A stretch of 13,921 nucleotides of DNA from Anaerolineae bacterium (GCA_017303735.1 JAFLCF010000121.1:1-13921), one strand, 5' to 3'; counted from the stretch's first letter, positions 7,384 through 13,921 are shown. Notes: a model not told the origin generated them from the sequence alone. A program made the numbers and translations.

Positions 7384-7827
7384 ATGCGGAACCGTGCAGG
7401 CATTATTTTGATCCACGAAGGCAAGCTGGCTTTGATCGAACGGTACCGGCTGGAACGGCATTACTACGCCTTCCCCGGCGGCGGCGTGGACGAAGGTGAA
7501 ACCGATGAACAAGCCGCCATCCGTGAAGCGGAAGAGGAATTGGGCATCCGCGTAAAGATCGTGCAAAAGGCTGCCGAAATCTTGAGAACGGGCAGACGCG
7601 ATCAGGTTTATTTTCTCGTCGATTGGGTGGATGGCGAATTTGGCACTGGGACGGGTGAAGAATATGGCGAAGTCGACCCCATGCACGGGACGTATAATCC
7701 GATGTGGATGCCGTTGGAAGAGGTCTTGGCAAAGAACGTCGTTCCGCGCGGATTGGCAGAATTGACGGTAAGGTCGCACAAGGATGGATGGAAGGAAAGC
7801 GTAGTTATTCACGAGGAAAACAGATAA
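7384..7827 (+). CDS. NUDIX hydrolase
   Basis: Small hydrolase (147 residues) of the superfamily that cleaves nucleoside diphosphates linked to another moiety, releasing mono- and diphosphate parts. The complete Nudix box GX5EX7REUXEEXGU spans 33-55 (GGVDEGETDEQ, then AAIREAEEELGI), with R47, E48, E51 and E52 present for Mg binding and catalysis. The surrounding fold (N-terminal strand GIILIHEGKLALIER, later strand QVYFLVDWVDGEF) fits a single-domain enzyme. The substrate cannot be told from sequence. A strong GAGGAGGG (7367-7374) lies 9 bases before the ATG at 7384. The position after ribF is compatible with a nucleotide- or flavin-housecleaning role, but that is only suggestive. Its own terminator-like hairpin follows. 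Confidence 0.9.
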   Translation: MRNRAGIILIHEGKLALIERYRLERHYYAFPGGGVDEGETDEQAAIREAEEELGIRVKIVQKAAEILRTGRRDQVYFLVDWVDGEFGTGTGEEYGEVDPMHGTYNPMWMPLEEVLAKNVVPRGLAELTVRSHKDGWKESVVIHEENR

Positions 7828-7830
7828 AGC

Positions 7831-7861
7831 AAAATGCGTCGCACATTATGCGGCGCATTTT
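7831..7861 (+). terminator. Terminator-like hairpin after the NUDIX gene
   Basis: AAAATGCGTCGCA (7831-7843) pairs with TGCGGCGCATTTT (7849-7861) over 13 bp with one G-U; the loop is CATTA. A/T-rich sequence (ATATTTT) continues after the T's. It starts 3 bases after the NUDIX stop codon. An ATG at 7834 falls inside it and extends the next reading frame, but that is a structural coincidence and not a start. Confidence 0.75.
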
Positions 7862-7884
7862 ATATTTTCATAAAGGAGCTTCTC

Positions 7885-9573
7885 ATGCCAAACGTACAAT
7901 TCAACCGTTTCTACCGTTACCCCGAACTGACCCGCATCCTTAAAGCATATGCGAAGGAATACCCGAATCTCATTCAGGTGGAAAGCATCGGAAAAAGCCA
8001 TGAGGGCAGGGATGTCTGGCTGGTGACAGCGACCAACTTCAAGTCGGGTAAAGATGCGGAGAAGCCCGGCATGTGGGTTGATGGCAATATCCATGCCATC
8101 GAGGTGACCGCATCCGCGGCGGCGTTGTATCTCATCCATGCGTTGGTGACCGGCTACAAGAATGATGAAACAGTCACCCGTGCCATGGATACACGCGCGT
8201 TTTACATCGTGCCGCGTGTGAACCCCGATGGCGCAGAATGGGCACTGGCAGATAGACCGAAGTTCATCCGCTCGAGCACACGCCCTTACCCGTACGACGA
8301 AGACGTTCTCGATGGGTTGATCTCTGGCGAAGATATGGATGGTGATGGGCGCGTCTTGCAAATGCGTGTGCAAGACGCAAACGGCACATGGAAGGCTCAC
8401 CCGAACGAGCCGCGCTTGATGGTGCGGCGCGACCCGGTCGAAACAGGCGGCGTGTATTACCGCATCCTCACCGAAGGTCCGATGGCAAATTACGACGGCG
8501 TGACCATTCAAGCGCGCGCGCCGAAGGAAGGCTTGGACCTCAACCGCAATTTCCCTGCCGGGTGGCGTACCGCCTCTGAGCAACCTGGCGCGGGCGATTA
8601 CCCAACCAGCGAACCTGAAGTGCGTAATCTTGTGAAGTTCATTGTGGACCATAAGAACATCACCGGCGCGATGTCCTTCCACACATTCAGCGGCGTTTTG
8701 CTGCGCCCATATGATGACCGCCCCGATGACGACTTCCCCGCCGACGACTTGTGGACGTTTCAAAAGATCGGAGAGAAGGGCACGCAGGTCACGAATTATC
8801 CGAATATTTCGGTCTATCACGAGTTCCGCTATCACCCCAAGCAGGTTATCACCGGCGGATTCGACACATGGGCATATGAGCATCTCGGCATCTTCGCGTG
8901 GACGGTGGAATTTTGGAGTCCGCAGGCGCAGGCAGGCATCAAGAATTTCAAGTACATCGACTGGTTCCGCGAACATCCAGTTGAAGATGACCTGACCATG
9001 CTGAAATGGAACGACGATGTTCTGGGCGGCAAAGGCTATGTGGATTGGTATGAGTTCAACCATCCGCAGCTTGGAAAGGTAGAATTGGGCGGCTGGGATA
9101 TGCAAAACTATTTCGGCAATGCGCCTTTGGAATTTTTGGAAAAGGAGATTCAGCCTTTCCCGGAATGGATCGTGTGGCACGCTCTGATCGCGCCCGAGCT
9201 TGGTCTGCGCGATGTGAGCGTCACCTCGCTGGGAGCGGATACCTTCCGCGTTCGCATGGTAGTGGAAAACAAAGGCTGGCTGCCAACCTATGTGAGCAAA
9301 AAGGCGCTCGAGCGCAAGGTCTCACGCGGCGTGCGAGCGGAAATATCCCTGCCAAAGGGAGCAAGTCTGCAATCGGGAAAAATCCGCGAGGAGTTGGGCG
9401 AACTTGAAGGGCATGCCTATAAACCCGCCTTCCTGTTCGATGACTCTGGCGAAAGCACCCTCGACCGGACAAAGGTCGAATGGGTGGTGAAGGCGAAGAA
9501 GGGAAGCAAACTGAAATTGAACGTGAGTCATGAACGCGCAGGGAAAATCCACACTGAGGTAGTATTGAAATAA
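7885..9573 (+). CDS. M14-family zinc carboxypeptidase-like metallopeptidase
   Basis: Predicted zinc-dependent carboxypeptidase, 562 residues. Zinc ligands are H70 and E73 (GNIHAIE) and H266 (SFHTFSG). N220-R221 in DLNRNFPAGW matches the substrate-carboxylate-binding pair, and E342 in WTVEFWS matches the catalytic glutamate. Between the two zinc-ligand segments is a long insertion with DMDGDGR (150-156), an EF-hand-like acidic loop that could bind calcium. From about 438 to the end is a beta-rich domain (ELGLRDVSVTSLGADTF onward) of unknown function. The ATG at 7885 is chosen because AAGGAG (7873-7878) lies 6 bases upstream; an earlier in-frame ATG at 7834 is within a terminator. No signal peptide is seen, so a cytosolic location is predicted, unlike most secreted M14 enzymes. 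Substrate unknown. Confidence 0.9.
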   Translation: MPNVQFNRFYRYPELTRILKAYAKEYPNLIQVESIGKSHEGRDVWLVTATNFKSGKDAEKPGMWVDGNIHAIEVTASAAALYLIHALVTGYKNDETVTRAMDTRAFYIVPRVNPDGAEWALADRPKFIRSSTRPYPYDEDVLDGLISGEDMDGDGRVLQMRVQDANGTWKAHPNEPRLMVRRDPVETGGVYYRILTEGPMANYDGVTIQARAPKEGLDLNRNFPAGWRTASEQPGAGDYPTSEPEVRNLVKFIVDHKNITGAMSFHTFSGVLLRPYDDRPDDDFPADDLWTFQKIGEKGTQVTNYPNISVYHEFRYHPKQVITGGFDTWAYEHLGIFAWTVEFWSPQAQAGIKNFKYIDWFREHPVEDDLTMLKWNDDVLGGKGYVDWYEFNHPQLGKVELGGWDMQNYFGNAPLEFLEKEIQPFPEWIVWHALIAPELGLRDVSVTSLGADTFRVRMVVENKGWLPTYVSKKALERKVSRGVRAEISLPKGASLQSGKIREELGELEGHAYKPAFLFDDSGESTLDRTKVEWVVKAKKGSKLKLNVSHERAGKIHTEVVLK

Positions 9574-9603
9574 TCGTTCATAACCCGTAATATAAAGTTA
9601 TCC

Positions 9604-9640
9604 AGTCCGTGCAGATACGCCGAATCTGTGCGGACTTTTT
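9604..9640 (+). terminator. Intrinsic terminator after the M14 peptidase gene
   Basis: AGTCCGTGCAGAT (9604-9616) pairs with ATCTGTGCGGACT (9624-9636) over 13 bp including two G-U pairs; the loop is ACGCCGA. A run of five T's (9636-9640) then ATT follows. It lies 30 bases after the stop codon. Confidence 0.88.
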
Positions 9641-9645
9641 ATTGA

Positions 9646-9668
9646 AAGGAGGAAAACCCATGTCGTAG
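9646..9668 (+). other. Shine-Dalgarno followed by a two-codon ORF
   Basis: AAAGGAGG (9646-9653) is followed 6 bases later by ATG TCG TAG (9660-9668). This is a well-placed ribosome-binding site on an ORF that stops after two codons, 70 bases before the lipoprotein gene. It could be a regulatory leader ORF, a ribosome stand-by site or the remnant of a decayed gene. The sequence is clear; the role is not. Confidence 0.3.
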
Positions 9669-9685
9669 GAACATTTCTCAACTCG

Positions 9686-9726
9686 TGTACGTCACTTGTA
9701 CAACGCCGAAAGTCCAAAATTAATAT
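9686..9726 (+). promoter_or_regulatory. Candidate promoter upstream of the DUF4349 gene
   Basis: TTGTAC (9696-9701) and TTAATA (9720-9725) are spaced by 18 bases, a weak -35/-10 pair. The inverted repeat TGTAC/GTACA (9686-9690 and 9698-9702, 7-base spacer) overlaps the -35 and could be an operator. A new promoter is expected here because a strong terminator lies upstream, but both elements match consensus only partly. Confidence 0.28.
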
Positions 9727-9738
9727 ACGGAGGATGAA

Positions 9739-10701
9739 ATGAAATCACGCATCACATTGCTGCCGGTTTTCCTATTGCTGGGAATGCTGGTCCTGAACGC
9801 CTGCGGAGCGTCTGCTGCGGAAGCGCCTGAGGTTTATATCGAGGAAGCCGCCGCTACGGAAGCGCCTGCCCAGGATGCAAGCAACGCGCCTGTGGCACCC
9901 GCCGAGGGAGAAGCAGCATCGACTCTCAAAGAAGGGTCGGTCTATGAAACCGGCTCCACAGATAACGTCGCCGTTACCACCCACCTCATCATCAAGAACG
10001 CCGACATGCGCCTGCTGGTCGAAGACTCTGACGTTGCCATCGACCGCATCACCCAAGCAGTAGGCGACTCAGGCGGGTATATCATCAGCTCACGGGTATG
10101 GAATCAAGCCCATTTCGACGGCAAGAACTACAAATACGCTACCATTACCATGGGTGTGCCTGTTTTAACTTTTGAGCGCACCCTCAATCGCCTGCGTGAT
10201 CTTTCGCTGGATGTGCTGGATGAAAACGCCTCAGGCGAAGATGTAACCGACCAGTATGTGGATTTGCAATCCCAACTCGTTAATCTTGAAGCCACACGCG
10301 AACGTATCAAATCCTTCCTCGATCAGGCAAAAACCGTGGAGGAAGCCTTACTCATCAACCAACAGCTTTCTGAGATCGAGCGTCAGATCGAAGAGATCAA
10401 GGGACGCATCAACTACCTACAAGACCGTTCCTCGTTCTCAACCATCACCGTAAACATCGAACCGAAACTGCCGGAGTATATTCCCCCCACACCGACGCCC
10501 ACTCCCACACCTATGCCCGAGGAGTGGAAACCCGGCGAAACAGTTTCAAGCGCCTGGCAAACTTTGACCAAAGCCTATCAAGGTTTCGTCGACCTGCTGA
10601 TATGGGTCCTGTTGGTGTTCGTGCCCATCTTCGGTCCGCCTATTCTTATCATCTGGGTCATATTGAAGCTGGTCTTCAGAAAGCCAAATAAACCTTCATA
10701 G
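9739..10701 (+). CDS. DUF4349 domain lipoprotein with C-terminal membrane segment
   Basis: Predicted envelope protein of 320 residues; molecular function unknown. The signal peptide ends in the lipobox LNAC, with lipidation expected at C22. A low-complexity Ala/Glu/Pro linker runs to about 75. The conserved region (about 80-240) has strand-like segments (HLIIKNADMRLLVED, GGYIISSRV) and a long helical coiled coil at about 171-230 rich in Leu, Glu and Arg, as in DUF4349 proteins. A PT-repeat (PPTPTPTPTPMP, 249-260) leads to a hydrophobic stretch at about 284-313, broken by GPP at 299-301, and a short basic tail. It would thus be anchored at both ends. CGGAGG (9728-9733) precedes the ATG at 9739. 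It is flanked by terminators and probably transcribed alone. Confidence 0.85.
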   Translation: MKSRITLLPVFLLLGMLVLNACGASAAEAPEVYIEEAAATEAPAQDASNAPVAPAEGEAASTLKEGSVYETGSTDNVAVTTHLIIKNADMRLLVEDSDVAIDRITQAVGDSGGYIISSRVWNQAHFDGKNYKYATITMGVPVLTFERTLNRLRDLSLDVLDENASGEDVTDQYVDLQSQLVNLEATRERIKSFLDQAKTVEEALLINQQLSEIERQIEEIKGRINYLQDRSSFSTITVNIEPKLPEYIPPTPTPTPTPMPEEWKPGETVSSAWQTLTKAYQGFVDLLIWVLLVFVPIFGPPILIIWVILKLVFRKPNKPS

Positions 10702-10733
10702 AAAAAAAAGCGCCGGGCAAGTAGCCCGGCGCT
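10702..10733 (-). terminator. Intrinsic terminator of the cyclase gene (convergent junction)
   Basis: Perfect 10-bp stem, AGCGCCGGGC (10709-10718) and GCCCGGCGCT (10724-10733), with a 5-base loop. Reading the minus strand, the stem is followed by eight T's (the A-run 10702-10709). It lies 4 bases after the minus-strand cyclase stop and directly after the plus-strand lipoprotein stop. On the plus strand only CAACTT follows, so it is best for the minus direction but may block both. Confidence 0.92.
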
Positions 10734-10737
10734 CAAC

Positions 10738-12546
10738 TTATATCTTTACCCGCCACAACTCCATGCTCGAATCAAACCCGCGGATGTCGCCTTGAAAACG
10801 GGAGACAGAGTTAGGCGCGGAATTTTTTTCAAGGAATTCGATCGTTTCGGGGTCGTTGCGGATCTCACCTGAAAGGATCAACTCCCCACCCGCTGAGAAG
10901 TTCGGCAAGCGTGCCGCAATGTTGACCGTGGAGCCGAAATAATCGAGCCGGTCATTCAAATTCACCACAATGCACGGACCATGATGAATGCCCACCTTAA
11001 TGGTCAGTGGCGGCACACCCCGGGCAGTCAATTCCCTTTGCACATCCCAGATCGCGCGAACTGCCGAAGCCGGTTTGCGAAAAACAGCCATCACAGCATC
11101 TCCCATCGTTTTGACGATGGCGCCTTCTTCTTTGGCAACTGCCTGTTCAAGAACAAGGAAATGTTCGCGCACCTTTCCAAACGCGGGTGCATCACCGATC
11201 TCACGATACAGCTTGGTAGAGTTTCTCAAGTCGGTGAACATCAAGGTCATCGAACCGACAGAGATCTCTTCATCTGCCCGCAGAACTTCACTCGAAAAAA
11301 GGTCGCGGAAGAGGTGCAGGGTGGTCACATCTGCCGCGGTAGCAGCCTGGTCAGACCAGGTCACCCGTTCCAACTGAAAGGTTTGGGTAAAGTCGGTATC
11401 ATTGAACAAGCGGATCTGTGGAGCAAGCCCGATCTTTAAGAATTCAAGGTTCCAGCCCAGCGTGTCTGCGTGAAAATCCATGAAAGCCGGGGCATCATCA
11501 GCAACTGCATTCAAGGTCTGCGAGCCTTCCAACGATGAAGCCGACAAGCGATAGCGCCCTGCCGTGAGCATGGTATTAAATGGTAATTGCTCACGAGGGG
11601 GTACGACCAGTGAAAAAATAATATGTGGTTGTCGCTGTGGGCTGCCCACACAGAATTCAATGGAAGCATCCACTTTGCGGATGGAGGAGTTTGGGCGGAA
11701 GATCACTTCAACATTCTGGTCAAAGTTCACATCAAAATTGATCTGACAGGTATTGCAATGAGAATGGCTCTTAAGATCGCCCAGCCGTTTATGGTCTTCT
11801 GCTACACCACGGCACTCGGGGCAAAGCAGGTCCCAATACATGTCAAGGATTCCCTCGCGGGTGGCATACAAAAAAGTTTCCAATACGGTTCGGCGCGGCA
11901 GGTTCCAACCATCTGCCAGGGCGTAGGGTCTCATACGCTGGATCGAAAGATCATCTGCATATTGGAAATATTCATAGAGTCGTTCAAGTGTTCGTTCATC
12001 GACCTTGCGGTCACCCAGACGCAGACGTTCGCTGAGGGAACGATAGCGGATCTGCCCGTTCAAGCTGAGATTCCGCCCGGGTGCGGCAACCAGTTTCGGG
12101 TCTGGGTGTGAGGCGATACGGTCATAGGAACGAAACGCATTGCCGAATTGTCTTGCACTATAGAATCCGATCCCAAGCGGAATGGCGATCTCCCCCAACA
12201 CATTACGAGCTTTCACCCACACCTCATAAATAAGATGAGTGCCCGAGGGGTCGCGTCGCTCGAGGCGGCAATCCACGCGCATCTCAGCCAGCGGACCCGT
12301 GCGATAGCGCCGCAAAATTCCAAAGCGATAAGGGTAGGTCCATTCGAAAGGTTCTTCATCCCAGATCACGTCGATCAGTGGGATCTTGAACTTCACACGC
12401 TTCACACGGTTTTCAATACCCAGCAATTGCATGGGCGGCAACCCCGTATCACGATTGAAGCGGTTCGTATCTGAGACGAGCGGCCACAACGCTTCAGGTG
12501 AAGCCACGAGATCCCATTCCCATTTGTAATGATAGTCTTTAGGCAT
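10738..12546 (-). CDS. SRPBCC / zinc-ribbon / class III adenylate cyclase
   Basis: Predicted cytosolic adenylate cyclase, 602 residues. Residues about 1-160 look like an SRPBCC (START-like) hydrophobic-ligand domain (YHYKWEWDLVASPEALWPLV). The middle (about 200-400) holds a zinc ribbon, CPEC (C242, C245) and CNTC (C264, C267), and resembles the DUF5939-type region often found before class III cyclases (name from memory). The cyclase domain (about 430-602) has metal-binding D439 (FTDLRNST) and D483 (MGDAVMAVF), K479 and D535 (LDYFGSTVN) expected for ATP, and transition-state N542 and R546 (VNIAAR), so it looks active. No membrane segment. The ATG at 12546 fits the domain edge; an in-frame TTG at 12597 is possible. 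Neither has a clear Shine-Dalgarno. It lies 74 bases after the regulator gene and may be co-transcribed. Confidence 0.88.
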   Translation of the reverse strand: MPKDYHYKWEWDLVASPEALWPLVSDTNRFNRDTGLPPMQLLGIENRVKRVKFKIPLIDVIWDEEPFEWTYPYRFGILRRYRTGPLAEMRVDCRLERRDPSGTHLIYEVWVKARNVLGEIAIPLGIGFYSARQFGNAFRSYDRIASHPDPKLVAAPGRNLSLNGQIRYRSLSERLRLGDRKVDERTLERLYEYFQYADDLSIQRMRPYALADGWNLPRRTVLETFLYATREGILDMYWDLLCPECRGVAEDHKRLGDLKSHSHCNTCQINFDVNFDQNVEVIFRPNSSIRKVDASIEFCVGSPQRQPHIIFSLVVPPREQLPFNTMLTAGRYRLSASSLEGSQTLNAVADDAPAFMDFHADTLGWNLEFLKIGLAPQIRLFNDTDFTQTFQLERVTWSDQAATAADVTTLHLFRDLFSSEVLRADEEISVGSMTLMFTDLRNSTKLYREIGDAPAFGKVREHFLVLEQAVAKEEGAIVKTMGDAVMAVFRKPASAVRAIWDVQRELTARGVPPLTIKVGIHHGPCIVVNLNDRLDYFGSTVNIAARLPNFSAGGELILSGEIRNDPETIEFLEKNSAPNSVSRFQGDIRGFDSSMELWRVKI

Positions 12547-12620
12547 AATCGTTAGACGGTTAAAGTTGAGTAATTTTACCCGTCGTTCACCCCGCAAGCA
12601 TTACAGACAAATAAGAATTA

Positions 12621-13226
12621 TTAGAGTGAGATCAACCCCAATTCAATGCCTCGCTTCACCGCCTCGGTACGGCTCGCCGCGCCAAGTTTGGCATACAACG
12701 CCGAAAGATGGAACTTGACCGTATGTTCACTAATGCCAAGCTCCAGCGCGATCTGTTTGTTGGCAAGTCCCTCCGCCATTTGTTGGAGGACTTCCTTCTC
12801 TCGTGCCGTCAGCGGCTCTGCCAGCGACTCTTCCCCCGCATCATCTTCACCCTTTGGCAGACGCATCAACCCCGCGACCAAGCCGGGTGCACCCACCCAA
12901 AGCCCTTCTGCCACTGCGGCGATTCCCGCTGCCAATTCATCGCCACTCACTTCAGATGGCAACACTCCCCATGCACGGATTCCCGAAGTGAGCGTCAGCC
13001 GCAATGACTCAATATCATCCGTAAGAAAGAGAATACCAAAATCTTTATTCTCTGCGCCGCGAGTGGGTGAAACCAAAGCAAGGATCGCCACCTCGGTCTC
13101 TGCTTCGTTGACATCTTCCAAACGAACAACCTCACCCACCACGCGAACCCCCGGGCGGTTTTCTAGCATTTCGCGCAGCCCAACCCGCAGGGGATGGTTG
13201 GGCGAGACGATGGTTACATAGATCAT
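12621..13226 (-). CDS. LuxR/NarL-type regulator with degenerate receiver domain
   Basis: DNA-binding transcriptional regulator of 201 residues. The C-terminal LuxR-type HTH is clear at about 138-199 (LTAREKEVLQQMAEGLANKQ, then IALELGISEHTVKFHLSALY). The N-terminal part (1-120) has the length and pattern of a NarL-type receiver, but the acidic pocket is SPN (8-10) in place of the usual Asp pair, the phospho-acceptor position in EVAILALVSP is A50, and the conserved Lys region reads GVLPSE. It should therefore not be phosphorylated in the normal way. No histidine kinase is adjacent. The ATG at 13226 has no Shine-Dalgarno and follows a strong hairpin by 14 bases. The cyclase gene lies downstream, suggesting shared regulation, which is inference. 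Confidence 0.88.
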   Translation of the reverse strand: MIYVTIVSPNHPLRVGLREMLENRPGVRVVGEVVRLEDVNEAETEVAILALVSPTRGAENKDFGILFLTDDIESLRLTLTSGIRAWGVLPSEVSGDELAAGIAAVAEGLWVGAPGLVAGLMRLPKGEDDAGEESLAEPLTAREKEVLQQMAEGLANKQIALELGISEHTVKFHLSALYAKLGAASRTEAVKRGIELGLISL

Positions 13227-13240
13227 GATAGACGGTAAAT

Positions 13241-13278
13241 CACTGAGGATGGCTGAGCGGCTTCAGCCATCCTCAGTG
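13241..13278 (-). terminator. 16-bp perfect hairpin between htrA-like gene and regulator
   Basis: CACTGAGGATGGCTGA (13241-13256) and TCAGCCATCCTCAGTG (13263-13278) pair perfectly over 16 bp with a 6-base loop. On the minus strand it starts 7 bases after the protease stop codon and is followed by ATTTACCG, so the T-run is weak. It could be a terminator, an mRNA-stabilising 3' structure or a partial attenuator before the regulator gene. Confidence 0.6.
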
Positions 13279-13285
13279 GATAAGA

Positions 13286-13921
13286 CTACCTCTCCCCTAC
13301 AACCACATTCACAGATTGCAGCTTCCCGCCGCGCAGAATATCCATGGCAGTTGATGCGCCGACTGAGTCTCCGCTCAAACGGGTAAATAGTTCGTCGTGA
13401 TGTTCCACTGGCACACCCGCAACCCCGATAAGAATATCGCCGATCATCAAGCCGCCTTTTTCGGCTGGGCTGTCTTTTTCAATACCCACGATCAACAGAC
13501 CCGTCTCTTGACTGCGATTCAACTGGCTTTGTGCCTCGAAGGGAATATTCACAGTCTGGCTGCGAACGCCGATATAGCCACGCTTGATCTTGCCGTGTTT
13601 GACCAATGTTTCAGCGATCTTCCATGCCACATCGGCAGGGATGGTGATGGCTTCTCCGCCCATGCCGAAGCCAGAAGTGTTAATGCCGAACATATCTCCT
13701 TCGCCATCAATCAGCGGACCGCCTGAAAAGCCAGGGTAGGAAACAACATCGGTCTTGATGAATTTTTCGAGCATGCCGCCGCGCCCCGTGCGAACGGGTC
13801 CGCTGATGCGGTTGACCGTGCCAAAGCTCGACTCAATTCCATTTGCAGTGGGGCGCCCAATGGCAAGCACGAATTGTCCCACACGTGCAGGTGTCTTTGC
13901 AACATCTGCTGGGGTGGCAAA
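13286..13921 (-). CDS. HtrA/DegP-type trypsin-like serine protease with PDZ domain (5' partial)
   Basis: C-terminal 211 residues of an S1C-family serine protease for envelope protein quality control. The frame is open to the window edge (FATPADVAKTPARV continues upstream in family-like sequence), so the start, His and Asp of the triad, and any signal or membrane segment lie outside. A GTG at 13882 is internal. Numbering from the first visible residue, the nucleophile is S66 in YPGFSGGPL; Phe is at the position often occupied by Asn in GNSGGP. The end of the protease domain has GINTSGFGMGGEAITIP. A single PDZ domain follows (about 113-208: RGYIGVRSQTV, then GLMIGDILIGVAGVPV). A strong hairpin follows the stop; the regulator lies 59 bases downstream on the same strand. 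Confidence 0.93.
   Translation of the reverse strand, partial: FATPADVAKTPARVGQFVLAIGRPTANGIESSFGTVNRISGPVRTGRGGMLEKFIKTDVVSYPGFSGGPLIDGEGDMFGINTSGFGMGGEAITIPADVAWKIAETLVKHGKIKRGYIGVRSQTVNIPFEAQSQLNRSQETGLLIVGIEKDSPAEKGGLMIGDILIGVAGVPVEHHDELFTRLSGDSVGASTAMDILRGGKLQSVNVVVGER

Noticed and set aside
7331..7842. Direct repeat AAGTGCGTCGC / AAATGCGTCGC flanking the NUDIX gene, as a trace of insertion
   Set aside because: Only 11 bases with one mismatch; the second copy is part of a terminator stem, and no other sign of mobility is present.
7834..7884. In-frame upstream ATG extending the M14 peptidase by 17 residues
   Set aside because: It lies within the terminator hairpin after the NUDIX gene and has no ribosome-binding site, whereas ATG 7885 has AAGGAG at proper distance.
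7846..9180. Long open frame of 444 codons on the minus strand opposite the M14 gene
   Set aside because: It mirrors a gene with intact catalytic motifs, has no recognisable domain, and results from codon bias of the real gene.
10491..10518. Short repeat array in the lipoprotein gene
   Set aside because: It encodes an in-frame Pro-Thr linker and is ordinary low-complexity coding sequence.
10709..10733. 10-bp palindromic hairpin as a regulator operator
   Set aside because: With eight T's on the minus strand right after the cyclase stop codon it is fully explained as an intrinsic terminator.
13880..13882. GTG as start of the HtrA-type protease
   Set aside because: Upstream in-frame codons to the window end encode family-like sequence (ADVAKTPARVGQF), and the His and Asp of the triad must lie further upstream.

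Overview
The window looks like a chromosomal core region of a bacterium, most plausibly a Chloroflexota (Anaerolineae-like) member. This assignment is inference. It rests on the conserved nusA-ylxR-infB-rbfA-nrnA-truB-ribF order, a short IF2 (589 aa) with one N-terminal IF2_N domain, moderate G+C, several starts without a Shine-Dalgarno sequence, and the accompanying SRPBCC/zinc-ribbon cyclase and orphan LuxR-type regulator. I see no rRNA, tRNA, CRISPR array, insertion sequence, phage gene or attachment site.

Region 1 (2-6398, + strand) is the transcription/translation/RNA-maturation cluster. It contains nusA (5' end outside the window), ylxR, infB, rbfA, nrnA and truB, and closes with two hairpins, the second a strong intrinsic terminator. 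ylxQ, often found between ylxR and infB, is absent. Three short intergenic gaps carry perfect or near-perfect hairpins (1666-1687, 3867-3908, 4277-4299), and the infB start region has a possible long-range pairing. At the nusA/ylxR junction the hairpin buries the ribosome-binding site. truB also has a candidate promoter of its own.

Region 2 (6401-10701, + strand) is a string of separately terminated genes. It holds ribF (bifunctional FAD synthetase/riboflavin kinase, whose ATG directly follows the upstream terminator), a small NUDIX hydrolase, an M14 zinc carboxypeptidase-like protein without a signal peptide, and a DUF4349-like lipoprotein with a coiled coil and a C-terminal membrane segment. 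Terminator-like hairpins follow the NUDIX gene and the peptidase gene.

Region 3 (10702-13921, - strand) reads toward region 2. In transcription order it holds an HtrA/DegP-type serine protease with a PDZ domain (5' end outside the window), a LuxR-family regulator whose receiver domain lacks the phospho-acceptor aspartate, and a multidomain class III adenylate cyclase (SRPBCC-like domain, zinc-ribbon-containing middle region, cyclase domain). A strong terminator with a run of eight T's on the minus strand lies after the cyclase. A 16-bp perfect hairpin separates the protease from the regulator.

The window is mostly recognisable housekeeping genes, and I found no clearly novel multi-gene system. 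The parts most worth a second look are the pseudo-receiver regulator beside the SRPBCC-cyclase, the promoter/terminator/start-codon overlap at ribF, and the hairpins at gene junctions of the nusA cluster.
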